Positions 52,887 through 61,910 of a DNA stretch of 64,000 nucleotides are shown in pieces. A program made the position numbers and the translations under genes. The notes beneath the pieces are model-generated. The model searched no databases, was not told the DNA's origin, and saw nothing but the letters and a program-made list of their open reading frames with translations. Each line of letters begins with the position of its first letter. Positions within the stretch are counted from its first letter, which is position 1. Source of the DNA: Limnohabitans sp. Rim8 (GTDB lineage Bacteria > Pseudomonadota > Gammaproteobacteria > Burkholderiales > Burkholderiaceae_C). The stretch is from NCBI GenBank assembly GCA_945901045.1, contig CAMDKK010000006.1, positions 1 through 64,000 on the forward strand. The letters run 5' to 3'.

Positions 52887-54029
52887 ATGGCCTGGATCCT
52901 TAAGTACATTGCTCTTGCACTTATTTCAATTATTTTTAGCTTGGCAACGCCACTTGCTCAGGCTCAAACGGCTCGCGCTGAAGTGGTGGCCTCAAATCTG
53001 CAAAATCCCTGGGCCGTTGCATTTTTGCCGGATGGGCGGTTTTTAGTCACCGAGCGACCGGGGCGATTAAGAGTGATTGAGCCCAATGGTGAGATGGGTG
53101 AGCCTGTTCTTGGCCTCCCTGCTATGGCGGCGCAAGGTCAAGGTGGTTTGCTGGATGTGCTGCTGGACACTGATTTTGTCAACAACAATACCTTGTACTT
53201 TTGCTTTTCTGAGCCCGGCCAAGGAGGCAACAGCACCGCGCTTGCAAAGGCCCGTTTGTCGTCGGACCGATTGCGGCTAGAAGAACTGAAGATTATTTTC
53301 AGTCAGAAGCCCAAGGTGGTCAGTAGCGCACATTTCGGATGCCGAATAGTTGAAAGCCAGACGAACGGCAAGTCTGATGGCATGCTTTACCTGACCTTGG
53401 GCGACCGATATGGCCAGATGAACGACGCGCAAACTCTGAACAATCATCAAGGCAAAATTGTCAGAATTTACAAAGACGGCCGCGTGCCCGATGACAACCC
53501 ATTTGTAAAGCGTATGGGTGCACTACCGGAAATATGGTCGTATGGTCACCGCAACGTGCAGGGTGCTGTCTTGTCGCCCGATGGCAGCCTGTGGACTCAT
53601 GAACACGGTCCGCAAGGGGGTGACGAGATCAACCCAGTTTTGCCCGGACGTAACTACGGCTGGCCGGTGATCACATATGGAGAAAACTACGGCGGAGGAA
53701 AAATCGGCCTGGGACTGAGCTCTCAAAAAGGCATGGAGCAGCCTTTGCACTACTGGGTTCCATCCATTGCACCATCGGGCATGGTCTTTTTGAACAGCGA
53801 ACGCTACGGCCGCGCCTGGTTCGGCAACCTCTTTGTGGGTTCCCTCAAATTTGCTTACCTCAACCGTGTAGAACTCAGCCAACCGTTTGGCGGTAAAGTC
53901 ATCAAAGAGCACAAGCTTCTTGAAGATCTAGGTCAGCGAATTCGCGATGTTCGACAGGGGCCCGATGGTTGGTTGTATGTGCTCACTGACAATGCGCGTG
54001 GACAGTTGATTAGGTTGGTGCCGAAATAA
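52887..54029 (+). CDS. PQQ-dependent soluble aldose sugar dehydrogenase-like protein
   Basis: Secreted six-bladed beta-propeller, 380 residues, with a signal peptide ending near PLAQAQTARAEV. Typical elements are LQNPWAVAFLPDGRFLVTERPGR in the first blade, LTLGDRYGQMNDAQTLNNHQGKI, EIWSYGHRNVQGAV and EHGPQGGDEIN, the last two containing the PQQ/calcium-site residues of Asd/YliI proteins. It oxidises aldoses or alcohols in the periplasm if PQQ is available. No PQQ synthesis genes are in view. It follows the MFS gene by 47 bases and is convergent with a Bug gene; the 66 bases between show no clear hairpin. Confidence 0.88.
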   Translation: MAWILKYIALALISIIFSLATPLAQAQTARAEVVASNLQNPWAVAFLPDGRFLVTERPGRLRVIEPNGEMGEPVLGLPAMAAQGQGGLLDVLLDTDFVNNNTLYFCFSEPGQGGNSTALAKARLSSDRLRLEELKIIFSQKPKVVSSAHFGCRIVESQTNGKSDGMLYLTLGDRYGQMNDAQTLNNHQGKIVRIYKDGRVPDDNPFVKRMGALPEIWSYGHRNVQGAVLSPDGSLWTHEHGPQGGDEINPVLPGRNYGWPVITYGENYGGGKIGLGLSSQKGMEQPLHYWVPSIAPSGMVFLNSERYGRAWFGNLFVGSLKFAYLNRVELSQPFGGKVIKEHKLLEDLGQRIRDVRQGPDGWLYVLTDNARGQLIRLVPK

Positions 54030-54095
54030 AAAAGCGACTTGATCAGATGATGAGGATGACCCAACCAAGCTCTGATTAACAGCCCGGGGTCTGAG

Positions 54096-55070
54096 TTACT
54101 CGGCTTTCACGTCGGCGGCTTTGATGACCTTGGCCCATTTGACGATTTCTTCGTCCAAGAACTTGCCTGCTTGTTCCGGCGTGCTGCCCACGGATTCAAT
54201 GCCGAGCGCCTCAAAACGCGCTTTCAATTCGGGCGATCGAATCGCTTTGGCTGTTTCCTGGGACAGGCGATTGACTATGTCGCGCGGTGTGGCGGCGGGC
54301 GCAAGAAACAAGACCCAGGTCGAGCCTTCCAGGGCGGGACCACCCGATTCGACAATGGTAGGGACTTCAGCCGCTCCAGGAATGCGCTTGTTTGAAAATA
54401 CAGCAACAGGTTTGATCTTGCCGCTGCGGACATGCGGCATCATGGCGCTGGCTGTATCGGTCAAGACTTGCAGACTACCGCCCATCAAGTCGCTCAATGC
54501 GGGCGCGGTTCCTTTGTAGGGCACGTGAACCATGTCAGCGCCTGTCACTTGCTTGAACAGCTCTTGTGTCAAATGCGCTGCAGCTCCCACACCAGAGGAT
54601 CCAAAGGCCACTTTACCCGGATTGGCCTTGGAGTAAGCCACGAGCTCCTTGATATCTTTGACGGGTAAATTATTGTTGACCACCATGACCAAGGGGGCGA
54701 TGCCGACCAATGAGACAGGGGCAAAACTTTTCACCACGTCATAAGGCAATCGGCCTGCATACAGGGTGGCGTTGGCCGCATGCGCACCAATGACTGTTAA
54801 AAACGTATAACCATCAGGCGTTGCACGTGCGGCCAAGTCAGCGCCCAGAATCGAGTTGGCGCCGGGTTTGTTTTCAATGACGATATTCCAACCCGTTTGT
54901 TCTTGTACTTTTTGAACCACCATGCGCGTCGCATTGTCAGTGATGCCGCCGGGGGTGTAAGGGATGATCCACTTGATGGGTTTAGTAGGCCAAGCTTGGG
55001 CCAAGCCTGAAAGAGGCAAGCCTAAAACCAGGGCGATGCAAAGGGTCTTGAGAAGAGTCAATGTACGCAT
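54096..55070 (-). CDS. Bug-family tripartite tricarboxylate transporter substrate-binding protein
   Basis: Periplasmic receptor, 324 residues from the ATG at 55070; the frame extends to 55136 but would spoil the signal peptide, which ends near SGLAQAWPTKP. Bug motifs are WIIPYTPGGITDNATR, ENKPGANSILGADLA and ATPDGYTFL. It is the last gene of a four-gene minus-strand unit (MDR reductase, amidohydrolase, SRPBCC, Bug) with gaps of 9, 29 and 40 bases. It should recognise the carboxylate that this unit degrades. Confidence 0.92.
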   Translation of the reverse strand: MRTLTLLKTLCIALVLGLPLSGLAQAWPTKPIKWIIPYTPGGITDNATRMVVQKVQEQTGWNIVIENKPGANSILGADLAARATPDGYTFLTVIGAHAANATLYAGRLPYDVVKSFAPVSLVGIAPLVMVVNNNLPVKDIKELVAYSKANPGKVAFGSSGVGAAAHLTQELFKQVTGADMVHVPYKGTAPALSDLMGGSLQVLTDTASAMMPHVRSGKIKPVAVFSNKRIPGAAEVPTIVESGGPALEGSTWVLFLAPAATPRDIVNRLSQETAKAIRSPELKARFEALGIESVGSTPEQAGKFLDEEIVKWAKVIKAADVKAE

Positions 55071-55110
55071 GTTTTTTCCAGTGTGGTTGTCAATTTCAGA
55101 TCCAATGTTT

Positions 55111-55515
55111 TCAGTGCTTTTCGACGTGTTTGGCAAAATTATTCAAAATACTTTGCCAGCCTTGTCGCTGTTGCTCTTCAGAATGTTCGGCCTCAGCATC
55201 GAAGGTCACGCGCACAGTCACGCCCTGCTTGCCACTTGCAAAATCAACTGCTGCGGTGCGATCGCCAAAGGCGTATTCAATGCGCTCATGGGGGATGATT
55301 TTCGTGTAGATGCCTGCGAAGTCGAATCCGACACTGCCATCCTTGGCTTGCATGTGAGACGAGAACTCGCCACCTTCTCGAAATTCGACTGAGGCCTCTG
55401 TGGTGTGCCAATCTTCAGAGGCGGCATTCCATTGCAGGATGTCCGCAGGGGTGATGTAAGCAAGCCAGACTTTATCCAAGGGTGCGTTGACGGTTGTTTC
55501 TACAGAAATTTTCAC
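55111..55515 (-). CDS. SRPBCC family protein (AHSA1-like)
   Basis: 134-residue START/Bet v1-fold protein. The start is a GTG with GGAG 7 bases before it. The opening MKISVETTVNAPLDKVWLAY and TPADILQWNAASEDWHTT are the characteristic first strand and helix of Activator-of-Hsp90-ATPase-like proteins. The C-terminal helix GWQSILNNFAKHVEKH closes the ligand cavity. Such proteins bind hydrophobic ligands and are widespread; some are polyketide cyclases. A function in the operon cannot be assigned. Confidence 0.87.
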   Translation of the reverse strand: MKISVETTVNAPLDKVWLAYITPADILQWNAASEDWHTTEASVEFREGGEFSSHMQAKDGSVGFDFAGIYTKIIPHERIEYAFGDRTAAVDFASGKQGVTVRVTFDAEAEHSEEQQRQGWQSILNNFAKHVEKH

Positions 55516-55544
55516 AGTGTGGCTCCATCAGAAATTGAGTGCAA

Positions 55545-56666
55545 TCATTCCGCGCGGGGGATATTGAAAAACTGACGCGCATTGCCCCCTGTGATCAGGT
55601 CGCGGTCAGGCTTGGTCAAATGTTTGACCGCAGAAATCAAGCCCAGCGGATCGACCTCGGCCATATCGTAGGGGTAGTCAGTACCGAGCATCACATGGTC
55701 TGCGCCAAAGCGATCGATCAGATTGCGCAATATCACCGGATCAAAAGTGATGATGTCGAAATAAAAACGTTCCAGGTAAGTGGACGGTTTTTGCTTGATT
55801 TTTGTGCGCGTATCGGGGCGGGCACCATGCGCATGGTCCATGCGCGCCCAGTAGTGCGGCAAATAGCCACCCGCATGTGCCAGCAAAATTTTCAGTTGCG
55901 GGTAGCGCTCCATGACGCCGTCAAAAATGAGGTGGCTGACTGCGATGGTGGTGTCCAGCGGGTTGCCAATCACATTGTTGAAGTAGTGATTCTCAAGCCG
56001 GCTTGCTTCGCTGAAACCGTTGGGGTGAATAAACAAGGGCACATTCAATTCATGCGCGCGCTTGAAGAATTTTTCAAGACCCAGAGAAGGATCAGTGAGG
56101 TTTTTTCCGTTGACATGGCTGTTGATCTCGATGCCTTTGAGACCTAATTTTTTGACTGCGTAATTCATCTCCTTCACGGCCAATCCCGCGTCTTGCAGCG
56201 GCACGGTGCCTAGAGCTAACAGCCGAGCTGGGTGGTCGGCCACGATGTGGGCCATGCCTTCGTTGACATCGCGGGCCAACTCGGCGCCAAATCCGGCTTC
56301 TGCAAAGTAGTAGTACTGAAAGGGTGCAGGTGAGACCACTTGGATGTCAATCCCCATGCGGTCCATGTCTTTGAGGCGAACTTCCATGTCCGAGAGCATG
56401 GGCGCACGATCGCGCATTTGTTTGGCATTGGTATCGCGCGTCAATTGATTCGCGAAGACAAATGCAAACTCTTGCTCTGCCGGTTTAAGTACAGCCGCTT
56501 TTTGCCCTGCCGCTGGATTGAAAAAATGACAGTGCACATCGATGTTCAAATGACCGTCACGCCGCTGAGCCCCCTTTTTCGCGGCCAGCGAGGTGAACAG
56601 GCCTTTTGTTCCTTTGCCATGTTGGTGGTAAGGGTGTTTGCAAGCAGGGGCGCAATTGAAAAGCAT
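55545..56666 (-). CDS. Amidohydrolase family 2 (ACMSD/gamma-resorcylate decarboxylase-type)
   Basis: 373-residue metal-dependent TIM-barrel enzyme. The HxH metal motif is IDVHCHFF (about residue 42). Later ligands are seen in FIHPNGF, ILLAHAGGYLPHYWARMDH and LGTDYPYDMAE, giving the full set of the 2-amino-3-carboxymuconate 6-semialdehyde decarboxylase family. Most members decarboxylate aromatic or unsaturated acids without cofactor. GAGGAA precedes the ATG. It lies 9 bases after the MDR reductase gene. An Fe-alcohol dehydrogenase of the maleylacetate reductase type in the divergent operon makes a resorcylate-like or hydroxyquinol-type pathway conceivable. Confidence 0.86.
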   Translation of the reverse strand: MLFNCAPACKHPYHQHGKGTKGLFTSLAAKKGAQRRDGHLNIDVHCHFFNPAAGQKAAVLKPAEQEFAFVFANQLTRDTNAKQMRDRAPMLSDMEVRLKDMDRMGIDIQVVSPAPFQYYYFAEAGFGAELARDVNEGMAHIVADHPARLLALGTVPLQDAGLAVKEMNYAVKKLGLKGIEINSHVNGKNLTDPSLGLEKFFKRAHELNVPLFIHPNGFSEASRLENHYFNNVIGNPLDTTIAVSHLIFDGVMERYPQLKILLAHAGGYLPHYWARMDHAHGARPDTRTKIKQKPSTYLERFYFDIITFDPVILRNLIDRFGADHVMLGTDYPYDMAEVDPLGLISAVKHLTKPDRDLITGGNARQFFNIPRAE

Positions 56667-56675
56667 GCTTTCCTC

Positions 56676-57812
56676 TTAGGCCTGGTGTGGGGTAATCAGG
56701 TATTTGGAGCCTGTTGCCCGCTGGGTATAGGCCGCAATCACATCGGGTTGCAGGGCTTGGGCTAAAGTAATCCGATTCGAGTAATGGCTGGCAAATGTCG
56801 TCTTGAGCTCGGCAGACACACGATCGCGCAGTTTTTGCGCATCGTCCTGCCCGATGCGATTTAAAAAAGGAAACAGCAGCCAGCCCCCAATGCCCCATGC
56901 AAAACCAAAATTGCGTGTAATTTCAGTTGGGCGAACATCCAGGCCGCCGTAGATGTACACCTGTTTGTGGGTGGTCGAGCCATATCGGCTGTAAACGGTG
57001 GCCGTGCGGTTCAGGGCTGTTTCCATGCAGGTGAGGATTTGACCTGCCAGTTGGCCGCCTCCTGTGGCGTCAAAAGCGATGCTGGCACCCGTGTCCATCA
57101 AGGCTTGCGTCAGGTCCTCCATGAACGTGGACAAAGAGGTGTCGCACACGTAACGCGCGCCCATGCTTCTGAGCAATGCGGCCTGCTCGGGTTGACGCAC
57201 GATGTTCACCAGTTCAATGTGGTCTTTCTGGCAGATCCTGTTGAGCATTTGGCCCAAGTTGGATGCCGCGGCTGTGTGCACCAAGGCTTTATGGCCTTCG
57301 CGTCGCATGGTCTCGACCATGCCCAGCGCAGTCAGGGGATTGACAAAAGAAGACGCGCCATCGGCCGCTGTGGCGTCTGGCGCCAATGCGATGCAATTGG
57401 CCGCTTCTAAGCAGCGGTATTGGGCATACATTCCGCCACCAATCATGGCCACAGTTTTACCCAGCAATGCTTGTGCTGCAGGTGAAGTACCGGCCGCGAT
57501 GACCGTGCCAGCACCCTCGTTGCCCACAGGCAAGGATTGGTCCAGTCGACCCTGCATGCTCTTCATGGCGCGCTCGGGAATCTTCATCGTTACCAGCGGA
57601 TGGGTTGAGGTTCCAGACAAGACGCGCGTCTGGATGTCGGCTGCGCCAAAGAGCAAGCCGATGTCTGACGGGTTGAGAGGTGTCGCTTCTACGCGCACCA
57701 CCACCTCGAGCGGGCCAGGTGTTGGTGTGGGCGCGTCGACCAGGGAAATCTCCAACTCGCCGTTGGCTTTAATGAGAGACCGCATTTGCAGTCCAGAGGT
57801 GGGGATGAGCAT
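56676..57812 (-). CDS. MDR family zinc-binding dehydrogenase / quinone oxidoreductase-like
   Basis: Medium-chain dehydrogenase/reductase, 378 residues. The start at 57812 has GGAG 7 bases upstream; MRSLIKANGELE at 57785 is an alternative. The GroES-like domain includes VEATPLNPSDIGLLFG and GNEGAGTVIAAG. The nucleotide-binding half is recognisable by HTAAASNLGQMLNRICQ and by IAFDATGGGQLAGQIL. The catalytic zinc cysteines of alcohol dehydrogenases are missing, so it is more like the NADPH:quinone or enoyl reductase branch. It heads a minus-strand operon, and 180 bases separate it from the divergent acyl-CoA synthetase. Confidence 0.88.
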   Translation of the reverse strand: MLIPTSGLQMRSLIKANGELEISLVDAPTPTPGPLEVVVRVEATPLNPSDIGLLFGAADIQTRVLSGTSTHPLVTMKIPERAMKSMQGRLDQSLPVGNEGAGTVIAAGTSPAAQALLGKTVAMIGGGMYAQYRCLEAANCIALAPDATAADGASSFVNPLTALGMVETMRREGHKALVHTAAASNLGQMLNRICQKDHIELVNIVRQPEQAALLRSMGARYVCDTSLSTFMEDLTQALMDTGASIAFDATGGGQLAGQILTCMETALNRTATVYSRYGSTTHKQVYIYGGLDVRPTEITRNFGFAWGIGGWLLFPFLNRIGQDDAQKLRDRVSAELKTTFASHYSNRITLAQALQPDVIAAYTQRATGSKYLITPHQA

Positions 57813-57992
57813 GAAAGTCTCCAGTTGTTTTTTGACTCTAGCACAGGGGAGGTAACGGAATTGTCGGCTACGTTACCCAAGCTGAGTCTCAGCCTTTCCG
57901 AATTCAGTTATAAATTGCCCATGCAAGGAGGCGGGGCCAAGGGCAATTGCCTGAATTTGGCGTACAGCCCCACCCCACAATGGAGACAAAGC

Positions 57993-59546
57993 ATGAAGAC
58001 ACAAGCCCATCAGGGTTGCAGCATGGGTGATTTGATCATCACCGCCATTCACCGAGGGGGTGATCGCGATGCATTTGTTTGGGGTGATCTGCACATCACT
58101 TACCGGGAGATGGGGCGCCAACTCAGCCAAATCATCCAGGTGCTCGATGGCATGGGCCTGCAACACGGGCAGACGATCGCCACCTTATCGACCAACCGAC
58201 CGCACGCCTTTTTCATTTCTGCCGCGGCCTATGTGATGGGCTTGCGCGTCGTGTGGATGAATCCCATGTCTTCGTCAGATGACCATCTGTACCAGGTTGA
58301 GGATGCGCAGGTGCAGTTGATGGTTGTGGAGCCATCGAGCTTTGGCGAGAGGGCTTTGAAGATCGCCCAGTCGGTTGACCGTGCTTTGCCTCTGCTGGGT
58401 TTTGGGCCTTGGGGGGGACAAACCGATTTGTTCAGCCAAATGGCCCTGCACACCCCGCAAACCCTGGTCTCTGGCAGCCAAGAGGATGACCACTGCGCCT
58501 TGATTTACACCGGTGGTACCACTGGCAAGCCCAAAGGCGTTTTGCATACCCACCGCGTGATGGTGGCCATGGTAATGATGCAAATGGCTGATTTCGATTG
58601 GCCTGCCCTGCCGCGCTTTTTGGCCATGACGCCCATCACCCATGCGGCAGGGGCCTTGATTCCACCGGTGCTGATGCATTCAGGCACGGTGATCATGCAC
58701 CCGGGCTTTGATGTCAAAACCTTTTGCGCCTTGGTCCAGCGGCACCGGGTCAATTGCACCTTCATGGTACCCACCATGATTTACGTTCTGCTCGATTCGC
58801 CAGTGCGTCAAGACCACGATTTGAGCAGTCTTGAAACCCTTATTTACGGCGCAGCCTCCATCGCACCTGCGCGTTTGAAAGAGGGCATCGCGGAACTCGG
58901 GCCGATCTTCATGCAGCTGTATGGACAGTCCGAGGCACCCATGGCCATGACGGTCTTGCACAAGCACGAGCATGACCCCGAAAACTACCCGCACCGTTTG
59001 AGCTCCTGTGGCACTCCGGTGGTGGGTATTCAACTTGCGTTGCTCGATGATGAGGGCCAACCCGTTCCCACCGGTGAAGTGGGTGAGATTTGCGTGAGGG
59101 GGCCCCTGGTCATGCAAGAGTACATCCACAAACCTGAAGAGAATGCGCAGGCATTTCGACATGGTTGGCTTTACAGCGGCGATTTGGCTCGGCGCGACAA
59201 CGACGGTTACTTGTACATTGTGGACCGCTCCAAGGACATGGTCATCTCCGGGGGGTTCAATGTCTATCCGCGCGAAATCGAGGATGTGTTGGCCACACAC
59301 CCCGCTGTGGCAGCTGTGGCGGTGGTCGGTGTGCCCCATGAAAAATGGGGTGAGGCCGTCCACGCGGTGGTGGTTTGGCGCACTGGCCAAACGGCCGATT
59401 GGGGCGAGCTGGCTGACCGGGTCAGGGCCAAAAAAGGTGCTGTCCATGTGCCCAAATATTTCCATGCCGTTGACCAGTTGCTGACCACGGGTCTGGGCAA
59501 GGTCGATAAGAAAGCCATCCGTATGCAAGTGCAGAACTTTCATTGA
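57993..59546 (+). CDS. AMP-dependent acyl-CoA synthetase
   Basis: ANL-superfamily ligase, 517 residues from the ATG at 57993, which has GGAGA 7 bases in front; the frame runs up to 57786 without a ribosome site. Motifs are LIYTGGTTGKPKG, LYGQSEAPMAMT, YSGDLARRDNDGYLYIVDR, KDMVISGGFNVYP and the lysine region TTGLGKVDKKAIR. It belongs to the broad fatty-acyl/cyclohexanecarboxylate-type ligases. It is 34 bases upstream of the Fe-alcohol dehydrogenase gene, likely one transcript. Confidence 0.91.
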   Translation: MKTQAHQGCSMGDLIITAIHRGGDRDAFVWGDLHITYREMGRQLSQIIQVLDGMGLQHGQTIATLSTNRPHAFFISAAAYVMGLRVVWMNPMSSSDDHLYQVEDAQVQLMVVEPSSFGERALKIAQSVDRALPLLGFGPWGGQTDLFSQMALHTPQTLVSGSQEDDHCALIYTGGTTGKPKGVLHTHRVMVAMVMMQMADFDWPALPRFLAMTPITHAAGALIPPVLMHSGTVIMHPGFDVKTFCALVQRHRVNCTFMVPTMIYVLLDSPVRQDHDLSSLETLIYGAASIAPARLKEGIAELGPIFMQLYGQSEAPMAMTVLHKHEHDPENYPHRLSSCGTPVVGIQLALLDDEGQPVPTGEVGEICVRGPLVMQEYIHKPEENAQAFRHGWLYSGDLARRDNDGYLYIVDRSKDMVISGGFNVYPREIEDVLATHPAVAAVAVVGVPHEKWGEAVHAVVVWRTGQTADWGELADRVRAKKGAVHVPKYFHAVDQLLTTGLGKVDKKAIRMQVQNFH

Positions 59547-59580
59547 TATTCATTTTTTATTTTTTCACTAAGGACACTCG

Positions 59581-60747
59581 ATGACAACAGGTTTGTTTTC
59601 TTTTTTGCCGCTGGACCGCGTGGTTTTTGGCACGCCTGTGGCCACGGCCTTGCAACAAGAGGTGCAATTGCGCAAGGCCCAGCGCGTCTTTGTGGTGACC
59701 GGACGCACCCTGAACCAGAAAACCGACTTGATCCGTCTGGCGACTTCAGGCATTGCCGATCAGATCGTGGGCGTTTTTGACGGCTGCGTGGAGCACACCC
59801 CTCGCGATACAGTGATCGCCTTGACCCACGCTTTGCGCGCGGCTCAGGCTGATCTGATTGTGACCATCGGGGGCGGCACAGTGATTGACACTGTGAAAAT
59901 CGCATTGGTCTGCTTGGCCGAAAATGTAGAGCGCGTCGAGCAACTCGACGATTGGCACATGGCCGTCAATCCTGACGGGTCCTTGCGTGTGCCGGTGGTG
60001 AGTGAGCCGCCTTGCCGTCAAATCACTGTGCCCACCACCTTGTCGGGGGCGGAGTTCAGTGATTTGGCCGGCGGCACTGATACGCGCACGGGTGTCAAGC
60101 ATGGATTTACAGGCAAGTTCATTGGGTCGGCCAGCGTTATTCTCGATCCGGCCATGACCTTGGCCACGCCGGATCAACTTTGGTTGTCAACCGGCGTGCG
60201 AGCCATTGACCACGCGGTGGAAGCGATGTGTGCTGTGAATGCGCAACCTTTCACTGACGCTTTGGCTGTCAGGGCGATTGCCATGCTGCAAACTTCATTG
60301 CGCCGCTACATGACAGATCCGCAAGACCAAGAAGCCCGCTTGAACGCGCAAATGGGTGCCTGGCTGGCTGCCACCAGCATCCGACGTGTGCATTACGGTG
60401 CCAGTCATGGCTTGGGGCACGCATTAGGTGCTGACAGTGGTGTACCGCATGGGATCACTTCGTGTGTGCTGCTGCCTTCGGTCATGCGTTACAACCAGGC
60501 CTATTGCGCCAAGCCACTGCAGGAAATTGCCGTGGCCTTCGGTGATGCTTCTCGACCTGCCGCCGACCAATTGCAGGCCTTGATTGCCGAGTTGAAACTG
60601 CCCACCCGTATTTCGCAGCTCTCGGTTCTGCGTGAGCGCTTGCCTATCATTGCCGAAAAAGGCTTGGCCAATCCGTTTGTGCGGGCCAACCCAAGGCCCA
60701 TCTCACAGGCCGCAGACACGCTCGCGATTTTGGAGTCTGCTTGGTAG
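59581..60747 (+). CDS. Iron-containing alcohol dehydrogenase (maleylacetate reductase-like)
   Basis: Group III metal-dependent dehydrogenase, 388 residues. The dinucleotide motif is IGGGTVIDTVK (96-106). Metal-binding segments are VRAIDHAVEAMC and SHGLGHALGADSGVPHGITSCVLLP. The sequence PTTLSGAEFSDLAG is like that of maleylacetate reductases, which reduce maleylacetate to 3-oxoadipate in resorcinol and chloroaromatic pathways. General alcohol dehydrogenases share these motifs. It follows the synthetase by 34 bases and ends at a likely bidirectional terminator. Confidence 0.88.
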   Translation: MTTGLFSFLPLDRVVFGTPVATALQQEVQLRKAQRVFVVTGRTLNQKTDLIRLATSGIADQIVGVFDGCVEHTPRDTVIALTHALRAAQADLIVTIGGGTVIDTVKIALVCLAENVERVEQLDDWHMAVNPDGSLRVPVVSEPPCRQITVPTTLSGAEFSDLAGGTDTRTGVKHGFTGKFIGSASVILDPAMTLATPDQLWLSTGVRAIDHAVEAMCAVNAQPFTDALAVRAIAMLQTSLRRYMTDPQDQEARLNAQMGAWLAATSIRRVHYGASHGLGHALGADSGVPHGITSCVLLPSVMRYNQAYCAKPLQEIAVAFGDASRPAADQLQALIAELKLPTRISQLSVLRERLPIIAEKGLANPFVRANPRPISQAADTLAILESAW

Positions 60748-60768
60748 AGCTTGACACGACGTCAAGCT
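60748..60768. terminator. Hairpin between convergent genes
   Basis: AGCTTGAC and GTCAAGCT form a perfect 8-base stem around ACGAC, exactly between the Fe-dehydrogenase stop and the hydrolase stop on the other strand. There is no T run, so it may be only a partial or bidirectional terminator. Confidence 0.5.
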
Positions 60769-61910
60769 GAGCCGACAAATTCCAGCAGCAATTGGTTGAC
60801 GGCCTCGGCCTGTTCTTGCTGCACCCAATGACCGGCACCCGGCAATATCTGGCAAATACGCAGTTGGTTGCAAACATTTTGCATGCGCTCAAAAGCCCCG
60901 GGTGACTGGTAAATGCCCCAATCGGCCGCACCCGCTATGTAAGCGCTGGGCACAGTGATGCGCTGTCCACTGAACCGCGACAGTGCGAGGTACTCGTCCC
61001 GATCGGTCGAACAGCGGTACCACTGCAAGCCCCCCTGAAAACCGCGCCGTGCGTACTCAGCCACATAAACGGCCAGATCCGAGTCGGTGAGCCACGTGCA
61101 GGCTTGAATTTGTGAGGCAGTCGGCATGAAGGGCGCTACTGCATCGGCCATGGTCGATGGATAAGGCATGACGTAGTAGTGCGGCAATGCGGCCAGCACC
61201 ACGGCCTGCCATGCCTTCAAGGGCATGGGTTGATTGGCCGACCAGTCGGCGCTTTTGACATGGTAGTAGGCCCGCAAAAAATCGTGCAAGCCTTGCGGGG
61301 CATGCCACATGTCATCGTTGGCCTGTGCTGATGAGTAGTACCACTGGTAATGCTGGCGAGCCGGGACCAGTTGTTGCAAGGCCTGCACCTCGTGCGACAA
61401 AGCAGCCTGCGCTTGCGTTGCGGTGGCTGCGTCAGGGGGGCCACCAAAAGGTGCGCTCATCATCACCACGCTTTGAAAGACATCAGGGTGCATCAAGGCG
61501 CACCAGGCGGCCACCGGGGAGCCGAAATCGTGACCGATCACAGCATGTACTTTGGTGTAGCCAAGCGCGTGTACGAGTGCCAGCACATCACTGACCAAAT
61601 TCGGCATGTTGCTGGCCCGCCAGTCGCCTTCATAGCGGTCATCGCTGCCGGTACTTCGGCCATAGCCTCGTTGGTCTGGCGCCACCACATGGAAGCCTGC
61701 TTGCGCGAGAGCCGTGAGTTGATGCCGCCAACTGTAGGCCAGTTCTGGAAAGCCGTGCAGCAAAAGCAGCAAAGGTTTGCGGGTACCGCCGGGGGCGACT
61801 TGTCCGGCCTCCAGCAGATGCATCTGCAAGCCGGTTGACAAAGAAACGTATCGTGACTGAACACCTGCAGGCAGTGGCAGGGGCGACGCCACGTCGGTGA
61901 GTTTGTTCAT
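60762..61910 (-). CDS. Alpha/beta hydrolase, epoxide hydrolase-like
   Basis: 382-residue alpha/beta-hydrolase, longer than the usual 290-330, the extra length lying in the cap region. The oxyanion-hole motif is HGFP (52-55), followed by PDQRGYGRS. The nucleophile elbow is G126-H-D128-F-G, so the nucleophile is aspartate, and GAGHWVQQEQ near the end supplies the histidine. Aspartate with HGxP and RGYGxS is the pattern of soluble epoxide hydrolases. The start overlaps the SDR stop by 4 bases. As the last gene after a dehydratase and an SDR it may open an epoxide or ester intermediate. Confidence 0.87.
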   Translation of the reverse strand: MNKLTDVASPLPLPAGVQSRYVSLSTGLQMHLLEAGQVAPGGTRKPLLLLLHGFPELAYSWRHQLTALAQAGFHVVAPDQRGYGRSTGSDDRYEGDWRASNMPNLVSDVLALVHALGYTKVHAVIGHDFGSPVAAWCALMHPDVFQSVVMMSAPFGGPPDAATATQAQAALSHEVQALQQLVPARQHYQWYYSSAQANDDMWHAPQGLHDFLRAYYHVKSADWSANQPMPLKAWQAVVLAALPHYYVMPYPSTMADAVAPFMPTASQIQACTWLTDSDLAVYVAEYARRGFQGGLQWYRCSTDRDEYLALSRFSGQRITVPSAYIAGAADWGIYQSPGAFERMQNVCNQLRICQILPGAGHWVQQEQAEAVNQLLLEFVGSA

